Shown here one piece after another: positions 17,193-24,547 of a stretch of DNA of 64,000 nt. The position numbers and the translations under genes were made by a program. Numbering within the stretch: the stretch's first letter is position 1; each line of letters opens with the position of its first letter. The stretch covers positions 372,001 through 436,000 of the forward strand of contig NZ_SDPT01000002.1 in the NCBI RefSeq assembly GCF_004135605.1, read 5' to 3'. The notes below the pieces were generated by a model. That model did no database searches, was not told the origin of the DNA, and saw only the letters and a program-made list of their open reading frames with translations. The stretch is from Sphingomonas desiccabilis. GTDB lineage: Bacteria > Pseudomonadota > Alphaproteobacteria > Sphingomonadales > Sphingomonadaceae.

Positions 17193-17534
17193 TGCCCTGT
17201 TCGTCTTCCCGGCTCGCCCAAATCCTCACCATCAGAACCCAAGCGCCGGACGAATGACGCAGGTCTCTGGGCGCACAGGCAGATGCGCCACGAAGCCACC
17301 ATAGCCTAAACGCCTCTAGCCGGAAATGTTTTCGACAATTTTGCGGCAGGCGACGCGCGATCCTGCCACAACCGTGGCGAAGACGGCACAGCTTTGGCGT
17401 CTTCCGAGGCGATCGACGGTGCCGCTCCGGCGCGACTCGCGCCGCGACTCGCCGGACGCCGCCTCCGCGGGAAGCCGGCCGAGCCAGGCTGCACGGGCAT
17501 TGAGCCTGCTCTCCGAAGCGTCTAGGCGTCTGGC
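17193..17534. other. Divergent intergenic region between csp and rnd
   Basis: 342 bp without a credible gene. It holds the leader and promoter of the leftward cold-shock gene and the promoter of the rightward RNase D gene. An AT-rich patch at about 17325-17350 (TTTTCGACAATTTTG) stands out and is the likeliest promoter core. The stretch 17420-17480 is rich in GCGACTCGCG palindromic blocks. Confidence 0.5.
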
Positions 17535-18155
17535 ATGGCTGTATACCTGCACGAAGAAGATCTGCCCGCCGACCTGTTCGCACCGGGCGCCGACCTCGCC
17601 GTCGACACCGAGACCATGGGCTTGCATACCCACCGCGACCGGCTCTGCGTCGTGCAGATTTCGGACGGGCGCGGCGACGAGCATCTCGTCCGCTTCGCGC
17701 CCGGCAGCGACTATGCGGCGCCCAACCTGCGCGCCGTCCTGGGCGATCCGGATCGCGTCAAGCTCTATCACTTCGCCCGCTTCGACCTGGCGGCGATCCG
17801 CCACTATCTGGAGACCGTGGCCGCGCCGGTCTATTGCACCAAGACCGCGTCGCGCCTGGTGCGGACCTACACCGATCGCCACGGCCTGAAGGAACTGGTG
17901 CGCGAGCTGCTGGGCCAGGAAATCTCCAAGGCGCAGCAGTCGTCGGACTGGGGCGCTCCGGTGCTCAGCGACGCGCAGAAGGAATATGCGGCGTCCGACG
18001 TGCGCTATCTCCACGCGATGCGCGAGGAGCTCGACCGCCGCCTCGCTCGTGAAGGGCGGAGCGCCCTTGCGACGGCCTGCTTCGACTTCCTGCCGCACCG
18101 CGCTGAGCTGGACCTCGCCGGCTGGCCGGAAGTCGACATCTTCGCGCACATGTAA
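17535..18155 (+). CDS. rnd: Ribonuclease D-type 3'-5' exonuclease
   Basis: 206 aa, only the DEDDy exonuclease domain. AVDTETMG (Asp/Glu at about 24-26), HFARFDLAAIRHYL (Asp) and YAASDVRYLH (Tyr, Asp) provide the catalytic residues. The HRDC domains of E. coli RNase D are absent, as is usual for this short alphaproteobacterial form. It trims tRNA and other RNA 3' ends. It is followed 8 bp later by lptC, so it may head the lpt operon. Confidence 0.92.
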   Translation: MAVYLHEEDLPADLFAPGADLAVDTETMGLHTHRDRLCVVQISDGRGDEHLVRFAPGSDYAAPNLRAVLGDPDRVKLYHFARFDLAAIRHYLETVAAPVYCTKTASRLVRTYTDRHGLKELVRELLGQEISKAQQSSDWGAPVLSDAQKEYAASDVRYLHAMREELDRRLAREGRSALATACFDFLPHRAELDLAGWPEVDIFAHM

Positions 18156-18163
18156 GCCGCAGC

Positions 18164-18802
18164 ATGTCGGAGATCGCCCGCCGCGAACGCACGCACCGCC
18201 AGCATTGGGCGCTCCCCGGCGGGCGCCACGACCGGCTGATCCGGCTGTCGCTGGTCGCACTGCCGGTCGCGATCGGCGTGCTGGCGGCATTCCTGGTGCT
18301 CGCCCCGCTGTTCATGCGCGGGGACGTCAGCTTCGTGCTCGACAAGAACAAGGTCGAGGTCGCCAAAGAGCGGCTGCGGCTCCAGACGGCCCGGTACACG
18401 GGTGCCGATGCCAAGGGGCAGCCCTTCGCGCTGACCGCGGGCTCGGCGGTGCAGAAAAGCTCGTCGGAGCCGATCGTCCAGCTCGACAAGCTTGCGGCCG
18501 AAATCCAGCTGAAGGACGGGCCAGCTCGGCTGAACGCCGATCATGGGCGCTACGATCTCGACAGCGAGCAGGTCGCGATCGACGGTCCGATCGCGTTCCG
18601 CGCCGCGGACGGGTACCGGCTCGACACCCGCGATGCGACCGTGGACCTGAAGACGCGCAAGCTGCGCAGCGGGGGCGCGGCGGACGGCACCACGCCGCTT
18701 GGAACCTTCAGCGGCGACCGGCTTTCGGCCGACCTGGAGGCGCGCACCGTGCGGCTCGACGGCAATGCCCGCTTGCGCATCCAGCCCGGGCGAACGAAGT
18801 AG
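18164..18802 (+). CDS. lptC: LPS export protein LptC
   Basis: 212 aa. One N-terminal membrane span (about 26-48) is followed by a periplasmic beta-jellyroll. LptC anchors the periplasmic LPS bridge to LptB2FG in the inner membrane. Identification rests on fold pattern, size and position directly upstream of lptA and lptB. Confidence 0.9.
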   Translation: MSEIARRERTHRQHWALPGGRHDRLIRLSLVALPVAIGVLAAFLVLAPLFMRGDVSFVLDKNKVEVAKERLRLQTARYTGADAKGQPFALTAGSAVQKSSSEPIVQLDKLAAEIQLKDGPARLNADHGRYDLDSEQVAIDGPIAFRAADGYRLDTRDATVDLKTRKLRSGGAADGTTPLGTFSGDRLSADLEARTVRLDGNARLRIQPGRTK

Positions 18803-18807
18803 GCGCT

Positions 18808-19350
18808 ATGATACGTGTTCCGCACCTCCTGCTCGTCGCCGCGCCTCTCGGGCTGCTCGCCGCGCACGCTGCTCTCGGGCAGGTACGCCACGACTCGAAC
18901 GCGCCGATCGATTTCAGCGCCCAGTCGATCGAGCTGCAGGATCGTGCCAACCGGGCGATTCTGACCGGGGGCGTGACGATCCGGCAGGCGACGATGACGC
19001 TGACGGCCAACCGGGTGACGGTTTCCTACACGGGCCAGGTGACGTCGGGATCGCCGCAGGCGTCGCGGCTCGACGCCGCCGGCGGAGTGACCGTCACTCG
19101 GCCGGACCAGACCGCCAAGTCCAACTTCGCCGTCTATGACGTCAACCGGCGCGTGGTGACGATGATCGGCAACGTCTCGCTGACGCAGGGCACCAACCGG
19201 CTCAACGGCGGCCGGCTCTCGATCGATCTCGACACCGGGCGCGCCACCATCGACGGTTCGGGCGTGGCGAGCAGCACCGCGCCCGGCGGCGGGGTCACGC
19301 AGCAGGGCGGCCGGGTGAGCGGGCGCTTCTCGGTACCCAAGCGCGACTGA
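18808..19350 (+). CDS. lptA: LPS transport periplasmic protein LptA
   Basis: 180 aa from ATG 18808, 5 bp after lptC. The signal peptide ends at AALGQ (about 25). The OstA-like jellyroll has the repeated pattern IELQDRANRAILTGGVTI and VVTMIGNVSLTQGTNRLNG. LptA polymerises into the bridge that carries LPS to LptDE. A Gly-rich C-terminal tail is present. Confidence 0.93.
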   Translation: MIRVPHLLLVAAPLGLLAAHAALGQVRHDSNAPIDFSAQSIELQDRANRAILTGGVTIRQATMTLTANRVTVSYTGQVTSGSPQASRLDAAGGVTVTRPDQTAKSNFAVYDVNRRVVTMIGNVSLTQGTNRLNGGRLSIDLDTGRATIDGSGVASSTAPGGGVTQQGGRVSGRFSVPKRD

Positions 19351-19485
19351 CGCACGGTCCGGCGGAGCCGGGGGGCGCCGAGCGATCGTGCCCCCTTTCC
19401 CTCCGCGCGCGAATCATGCACGAACTTTGCCAGCTGCACGTGCGTTCGGGGCATCGACCTCCGCCGCGCCAGCACGGAGCCTCAG

Positions 19486-20268
19486 ATGGACGATGTGACC
19501 ACCCTAGCCAGCCCGACCACGGCACCCCATGCGGAGCCGACGATGGCGCACGGCCTGTCGGTGGTGTCGATCGCCAAGTCCTACGACAAGCGGGTGGTGC
19601 TGTCCGACGTCTCCATGTCGGTCGGCCGCGGGGAGGTCGTCGGGCTGCTCGGTCCCAATGGCGCGGGCAAGACCACCAGCTTCTACTCGGTCATGGGCCT
19701 GGTGAAGCCGGACGCCGGGCGCATCATGCTCGACGGCGACGACATCACCAGCCTGCCGATGTACCGCCGCGCGATCCTGGGGCTCGGCTATCTGCCGCAG
19801 GAAACCTCGATCTTCCGCGGCCTGACGGTCGAGAAGAACATCCTCGCGGTGCTCGAGCTTGCCGAGCCGGATCCAAAGGCACGCGGCCAACGGCTCGACC
19901 AGTTGCTCGACGAGTTCGGCCTCACGCGCCTGCGGGACGCACCGGCGATGGCACTGTCCGGCGGCGAGCGCCGCCGCGCGGAGATCGCGCGGGCGCTGGC
20001 GGCCGATCCCTCGATCATGCTGCTCGACGAGCCGTTCGCGGGCATCGACCCGATCTCGATCGCGGACATTCGCGATCTGGTCGGCCAGCTCAAGCAGCGG
20101 GGGATCGGCGTGCTGATCACCGACCACAATGTCCGCGAAACGCTCGACATCGTCGATCGCGCGTACATCATCTACGATGGCCGGGTGCTGTTCACCGGCT
20201 CGCCCGAGGAACTGGTGGCCGACGCCAACGTCCGCCGCCTGTACCTGGGCGAGAGCTTCTCGCTCTGA
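19486..20268 (+). CDS. lptB: LPS export ABC transporter ATPase LptB
   Basis: 260 aa. Walker A GPNGAGKTT (about 64), Q-loop LPQETSIF, signature LSGGERRR (about 160) and Walker B IMLLDEPFAGID are all present. It powers LPS extraction with LptFG. The N-terminus (about 1-20) extends beyond usual LptB; starting at Met15 or Met21 is possible. 135 bp separate it from lptA, and rpoN follows, as in many Proteobacteria. Confidence 0.95.
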   Translation: MDDVTTLASPTTAPHAEPTMAHGLSVVSIAKSYDKRVVLSDVSMSVGRGEVVGLLGPNGAGKTTSFYSVMGLVKPDAGRIMLDGDDITSLPMYRRAILGLGYLPQETSIFRGLTVEKNILAVLELAEPDPKARGQRLDQLLDEFGLTRLRDAPAMALSGGERRRAEIARALAADPSIMLLDEPFAGIDPISIADIRDLVGQLKQRGIGVLITDHNVRETLDIVDRAYIIYDGRVLFTGSPEELVADANVRRLYLGESFSL

Positions 20269-20286
20269 CCCATGGCGCGCGCCGGT

Positions 20287-20339
20287 CGCCTCCCGCAGCG
20301 CGAAGGGCACCGGCACGCTGAAGGCGTTTGCGGGAGGCG
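20287..20339 (+). promoter_or_regulatory. Hairpin burying the rpoN ribosome binding site
   Basis: CGCCTCCCGCA at 20287-20297 is the exact reverse complement of TGCGGGAGGCG at 20329-20339. The right arm contains the Shine-Dalgarno GGGAGG (20332-20337), eight bases before the rpoN ATG. The 11-bp GC-rich stem with a 31-base loop would block initiation when folded. Confidence 0.6.
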
Positions 20340-20345
20340 GGGCTG

Positions 20346-21845
20346 ATGTCGTTGGGCCCGCGCCTCGATCTTCGCCAGTCGCAGTCGCTGGTGATGACGC
20401 CGCAGCTCCAGCAGGCGATCCGGCTCCTCGCGCTGTCGAACCTGGAGATCGAAGGCGTCATCGCCGAGGAGATCGAGCGTAACCCGCTGCTCGAATCCGG
20501 CGGCAGCGACGATTCGGTCGGGGAGGATTCGATCCCGAGCGACGCGGCCGTGGTGCGCGACGAGCCCGCGGGCGCCGACGAACTGGTGCTGATGGGGGAG
20601 GCGAGCGGAGAGGCGCTCGACATCGACTTTGCGGCCGATGCATTCATCGACGACGGCCCCGGCGACGCCATCGGGGGGCTGGACGGCGGCCTGAGCTCCA
20701 GCGGGGCCGGCACGGCGGCGCCGTCCGAGGACGGCCTGGACTTTGATGGCCTGGAGGCGGACGGACCCTCGCTTGCCGATCATCTTCTCGCCCAGGCGGG
20801 AACGATGCTTTCGGGACCGGCGTTGTTCGTCGCCCAGCAGCTGATCGACCAGATCGACGAGTGCGGCTATCTCACCGGCTCGCTGCTCGATGTCGCCAAC
20901 CGGCTGGGCGTGGCGCTGGCCGAGGTCGAGGCGGTGCTCGCGACGATCCAGACCTTTGATCCAACCGGGGTGGGCGCGCGCAGCCTGGCCGAGTGCCTCG
21001 CGCTCCAGGCGAAGGAGGCGGATCGCTACGACCCCTGCATGGCCCGGCTGATCGCCAATCTGGACCTGGTCGCCCGTGGCGCGCTGCCGCAACTGCGCCG
21101 GCTCTGCGAAGTCGACGACGAGGACCTGGCGGACATGATCCGCGAACTGCGCGGCTATGATCCCAAGCCCGGCTGCCGGTTCGGCGGGGAACGTGCTCCC
21201 GCGGTGGTGCCCGATCTCTTCGTGGCGCCGCGGGGCGCCGGTTGGGCCGTGGAGATCAACGGGGCCACGCTGCCACGGCTGCTCGTCAACCGCGCCTATT
21301 ATGTCGAGCTTTCGGGCGGGCGGCAGGACAAGGCGTCCCGCGCCTGGCTTTCCGAATGCCTCGCCAGTGCCAACTGGCTGGTCAAGGCGCTCGACCAGCG
21401 GCAACGCACCATCATCAAGGTCGCGGCCGAGATCGTGAAGCAGCAGGAAGGGTTCTTTCGAAAGGGTGTGGCGCACCTGCGGCCGCTCACCTTGCGGCAA
21501 GTGGCCGAGGCGATCGAGATGCACGAATCGACCGTCAGCCGGGTCACCTCCAACAAATATCTCAGCTGTGCGCGCGGGCTGTTCGAGCTGAAGTACTTTT
21601 TCACCTCCGCGATCCAGGCTGCCGACGGCGGCGAGGCGGTGTCGGCCGCCGCGGTCAAGAACGCGATCAAGACGCTGATCGCCGCCGAGGATCCGCGCAA
21701 GATCCTGTCCGACGACACGCTGGTCGAACTGCTGAATGCCAAGGGCTTCGACATCGCCCGGCGCACCGTCGCCAAATACCGCGAGGCGATGGGGATCGGC
21801 TCCTCGGTGCAGCGGCGCCGGCAAAAGGCGCTGCAGGGGGCCTAA
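20346..21845 (+). CDS. rpoN: RNA polymerase sigma-54 factor
   Basis: 499 aa. Region I begins LDLRQSQSLVMTPQLQQAI. An acidic region II (about 50-135) is followed by the core-binding domain, a helix-turn-helix (about 400) and a near-perfect RpoN box ARRTVAKYREAMGIGSS at the C-terminus. It directs activator-dependent transcription at -24/-12 promoters. Starting at ATG 20346 gives the usual N-terminus. The usual downstream genes hpf and ptsN are missing; a ClC channel gene follows instead. Confidence 0.97.
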   Translation: MSLGPRLDLRQSQSLVMTPQLQQAIRLLALSNLEIEGVIAEEIERNPLLESGGSDDSVGEDSIPSDAAVVRDEPAGADELVLMGEASGEALDIDFAADAFIDDGPGDAIGGLDGGLSSSGAGTAAPSEDGLDFDGLEADGPSLADHLLAQAGTMLSGPALFVAQQLIDQIDECGYLTGSLLDVANRLGVALAEVEAVLATIQTFDPTGVGARSLAECLALQAKEADRYDPCMARLIANLDLVARGALPQLRRLCEVDDEDLADMIRELRGYDPKPGCRFGGERAPAVVPDLFVAPRGAGWAVEINGATLPRLLVNRAYYVELSGGRQDKASRAWLSECLASANWLVKALDQRQRTIIKVAAEIVKQQEGFFRKGVAHLRPLTLRQVAEAIEMHESTVSRVTSNKYLSCARGLFELKYFFTSAIQAADGGEAVSAAAVKNAIKTLIAAEDPRKILSDDTLVELLNAKGFDIARRTVAKYREAMGIGSSVQRRRQKALQGA

Positions 21846-21906
21846 TCTCGGCGTCGAGTCGGGTTCGTGGTTCCCGCCGCACCCGATTCGGCCCAAAGAC
21901 CGACGC

Positions 21907-23259
21907 ATGCCCTTCTTCCCAGACCGCGCGCGGCATCTGCTGCGCCTTCACGCGCAGCGGAACGCCTCCGATCAGTGGCCGATCCTCAAGCGGCGAGTCG
22001 CGACCGCCGCGGGCGCGGTCCTGCTGGGACTGGTGGCGCTTGCCTTCGCCCGTGCGAGCGACATGGCGCAGGACGTGTTCGGGCATGCGGTGGCGCGCTG
22101 GCCCTATGCGCCGCTCGTGGCGACGCCGCTCGCCTTCGCCGCTGTCGTGTGGGCGACGCGGCGTTGGGCCCGGGATGCCCGCGGCTCCGGCATTCCCCAG
22201 GTGATCGCGGCCGGCAGGTCGGCGGACGAGCAGGTCACGACCCGACTCCTCTCCCTCGGCACGGCCGCCAAGAAGCTCGTGCTGACGGTCACCATGCTGT
22301 TGTTCGGGGCGTCCGTCGGTCGTGAGGGGCCGAGCGTCCAGGTGAGTGCGGCGATCATGGTCGCGCTGCACCGCATGCTGCGCGTGCCGATCACCGCCGG
22401 CGTGCTGATCGCCGGTGGCGCCGCGGGTGTCGCCGCGGCGTTCAACACGCCGCTGGCCGGGGTCGCCTTCGCGATCGAGGAACTCGCCGCGGCCTATGAG
22501 CAGCGGGTCGCGATCCTGGTGATGGGGGCGGTGATGATCGCCGGCATGGTCAGCCTGGGGATCGCCGGCGACTATGTCTATTTCGGCGCGGTCCATCAGA
22601 CGCTGAAGCTGCATCGCGTGCTGCTGCTGGCGCCGCTCGCCGGGCTGCTGGGCGGTGTTGCAGGCGGGCTGTTCACCCGGGTCGTGCTGGGCTTCAGCGA
22701 CGGGCGGGCGGGATGGGCCCGGGCGCTGAAAGCCCGGCCCGTCCTGTTCGCCGGCCTGTGCGGACTGGTCGTCGCGGCGCTGGGCGTCGGGACCAGCGGT
22801 GCCACCTGGGGAACCGGCTATGGCGCCACGCGCACGCTGGTCGAGGGCGGCGAGGTGTCGGCCTGGTTCGGGCCCGCCAAGCTGATGGCGACGCTCGCGA
22901 CCACCTTGACGGGGGCGCCCGGCGGGATCTTTGCGCCCTCGCTTGCCATCGGCGCGGGCTTCGGGAACCTGCTGACCGGCGTATTTCCCTATTCGCCGCC
23001 GGGCGCGGTGGTGGTGATCGGCATGGTCGCCTATTTCGTCGGCGTCGTTCGCGCGCCCTTCACCGCCGTCATCATCGTCAGCGAGACGACCGCCGCGCGC
23101 GGCCTGATCCTGCCGATGTTCGCGGCGGCGCTGATCGCCGACTGGGTGAGCGCGCGGGTCTGCCAGGAACGGCTGTACCACGGCCTCGCACGCCCGTTCG
23201 TTGCCGAGACGGAGGGAGCGCCCCGGTTCCCTGGGGCTCAGTCGTCCTCGTCTTCATAG
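21907..23259 (+). CDS. ClC-family chloride channel/antiporter
   Basis: 450 aa, polytopic. Selectivity motifs are visible: GSGIPQV (about 98), GREGPSVQ (about 138) and GGIFAPSLAIG (about 339). The gating Glu is in GREGP. There is no CBS domain. It moves chloride (possibly coupled to protons) across the inner membrane. The 3' end overlaps the convergent exonuclease gene by 22 bp. Confidence 0.92.
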   Translation: MPFFPDRARHLLRLHAQRNASDQWPILKRRVATAAGAVLLGLVALAFARASDMAQDVFGHAVARWPYAPLVATPLAFAAVVWATRRWARDARGSGIPQVIAAGRSADEQVTTRLLSLGTAAKKLVLTVTMLLFGASVGREGPSVQVSAAIMVALHRMLRVPITAGVLIAGGAAGVAAAFNTPLAGVAFAIEELAAAYEQRVAILVMGAVMIAGMVSLGIAGDYVYFGAVHQTLKLHRVLLLAPLAGLLGGVAGGLFTRVVLGFSDGRAGWARALKARPVLFAGLCGLVVAALGVGTSGATWGTGYGATRTLVEGGEVSAWFGPAKLMATLATTLTGAPGGIFAPSLAIGAGFGNLLTGVFPYSPPGAVVVIGMVAYFVGVVRAPFTAVIIVSETTAARGLILPMFAAALIADWVSARVCQERLYHGLARPFVAETEGAPRFPGAQSSSSS

Positions 23260-24236
23260 CCGACCAGGTCGAGCGCCCGTGCGCGGATCTGGCGCATGCT
23301 GCACCAGTGGACCAGCGCGTCCTCGCGCCCGTGCGTCACCCACACTTCCTGCGGAGCGATCTCCTCGATCGTACGGGTCAGCTCGTCCCAGTCGGCATGG
23401 TCGGACAGGATCAGCGGCAGCTCGACATTGCGCTGCCGGGCGCGCTGCCGCACGCGCATCCATCCCGAGGCCATGGCCGAGATGGGATCGGGGAGGCGCC
23501 GCGACCAGCGGTCGTTGAGCGCGGACGGCGGGGCCAGGATGATCCGCCCGGCGAGCTCCGCCTTTGTGGCGCCGGTGGCGGGGCGCAGCTCGCCGAGTTC
23601 GACGCCGTGCGCGGCATAGAGGTCGCATAATCGCTGAAGCGCGCCGTGGACGTAGATGGGATCGTCGAAGCCCATCGCCCGTGCCTCGGCGATCACGCGC
23701 TGTGCCTTGCCCAGGGCATAGGCTCCCACCAGCACGCAGCGCTCCGGCTCCGCACGCAGGGCCGCAAGCAGCTTGTCGATCTCGTCGCGGGTTTCCGGGT
23801 GGCGGAAAACGGGCAGTCCGAACGTCGCCTCCGTCACGAACACGTCGCAGGCGACCGGCTCGAACGGCGCGCAGGTGGGATCCGGTCGGCGCTTATAGTC
23901 ACCCGAGACCACCACGCGCTCGCCGCGATGCTCCAGCAGGATCTGCGCCGATCCGAGCACATGGCCCGCGGGAACATAGGACACCTGGATGTCGCCCAGC
24001 CGGACCGTCTCGCCATAGGCGACCGGGCGGCCGTTCTGGGTACCGTAGCGCGCGTCCATGATCGCCAGCGTCTCGGGCGTCGCCCACACCGTCTCGTGCC
24101 CGCCGCGGGCATGGTCCGCGTGCCCATGGGTCACCAGCGCGCGCGGCACCGGCACGGACGGGTCGATCCAGGCGTCGGCGTGGGGCAGGTAGATGCCCTG
24201 CGGCTTGGGTTCGATCCAGTCGGCGAGGCGAGGCAT
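23238..24236 (-). CDS. Ligase-associated DNA exonuclease (metallo-beta-lactamase fold)
   Basis: 332 aa from ATG 24236. THGHADHARGG (about 39-49) is the HxHxDH metal motif, followed by AGHVLGSAQI, SGDYKRRPDP and, near the end, LSDHADWDEL and THGRE. The beta-CASP-like arrangement marks the exonuclease that partners the Lhr-type helicase and ATP-dependent ligase. It is divergent from the small membrane protein and helicase genes. The role in DNA repair is inferred from the family. Confidence 0.9.
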   Translation of the reverse strand: MPRLADWIEPKPQGIYLPHADAWIDPSVPVPRALVTHGHADHARGGHETVWATPETLAIMDARYGTQNGRPVAYGETVRLGDIQVSYVPAGHVLGSAQILLEHRGERVVVSGDYKRRPDPTCAPFEPVACDVFVTEATFGLPVFRHPETRDEIDKLLAALRAEPERCVLVGAYALGKAQRVIAEARAMGFDDPIYVHGALQRLCDLYAAHGVELGELRPATGATKAELAGRIILAPPSALNDRWSRRLPDPISAMASGWMRVRQRARQRNVELPLILSDHADWDELTRTIEEIAPQEVWVTHGREDALVHWCSMRQIRARALDLVGYEDEDD

Positions 24237-24341
24237 GGGGAGGCTAACGCACGAGCGCCATTTCCGGCCGCACGGGGGGCAATGGATCGAAGCGCATGTC
24301 CCGTCGTTGATGGAGGGTTCTTCGGGAGAGGAGGTCGAGCG

Positions 24342-24527
24342 ATGGCGGACGAAGTCAGTCTGTGGGGCTTGTTGACGATCGTGGGGCCGATCGTCCTGCT
24401 GGGCGTGATCATCTGGGCCGTGCTCAACAACCGTGTTTCTCGGCGCCGGCACCAGGAGAGCGAGCACGCGACCGCCGATCTCTACGAGGAGCAGGACCGG
24501 ATCGATCGCGAAAAGCGCATGCGCTGA
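24342..24527 (+). CDS. Small single-span membrane protein
   Basis: 61 aa. A good ribosome binding site (GGGAGAGGAGG) precedes ATG 24342. One hydrophobic span (about 9-29: LLTIVGPIVLLGVIIWAVL) is followed by a charged tail rich in Glu, Arg and Asp. The layout recalls CcoQ-like accessory peptides, but no cytochrome genes are near. It lies just ahead of the helicase gene, possibly in one transcript. Function unknown. Confidence 0.75.
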   Translation: MADEVSLWGLLTIVGPIVLLGVIIWAVLNNRVSRRRHQESEHATADLYEEQDRIDREKRMR

Positions 24528-24547
24528 GTCGATCCCTTCCGTTGGGC

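Noticed and set aside
19413..19432. GG-N10-GC spacing on the minus strand upstream of lptB, resembling a sigma-54 promoter
   Set aside because: It points away from lptB toward lptA antisense, and only the GG and GC pairs fit the consensus.
20172..21908. 578-codon leftward frame opposite lptB/rpoN
   Set aside because: It is a GC-driven shadow of two well-supported genes and has no recognisable domain.
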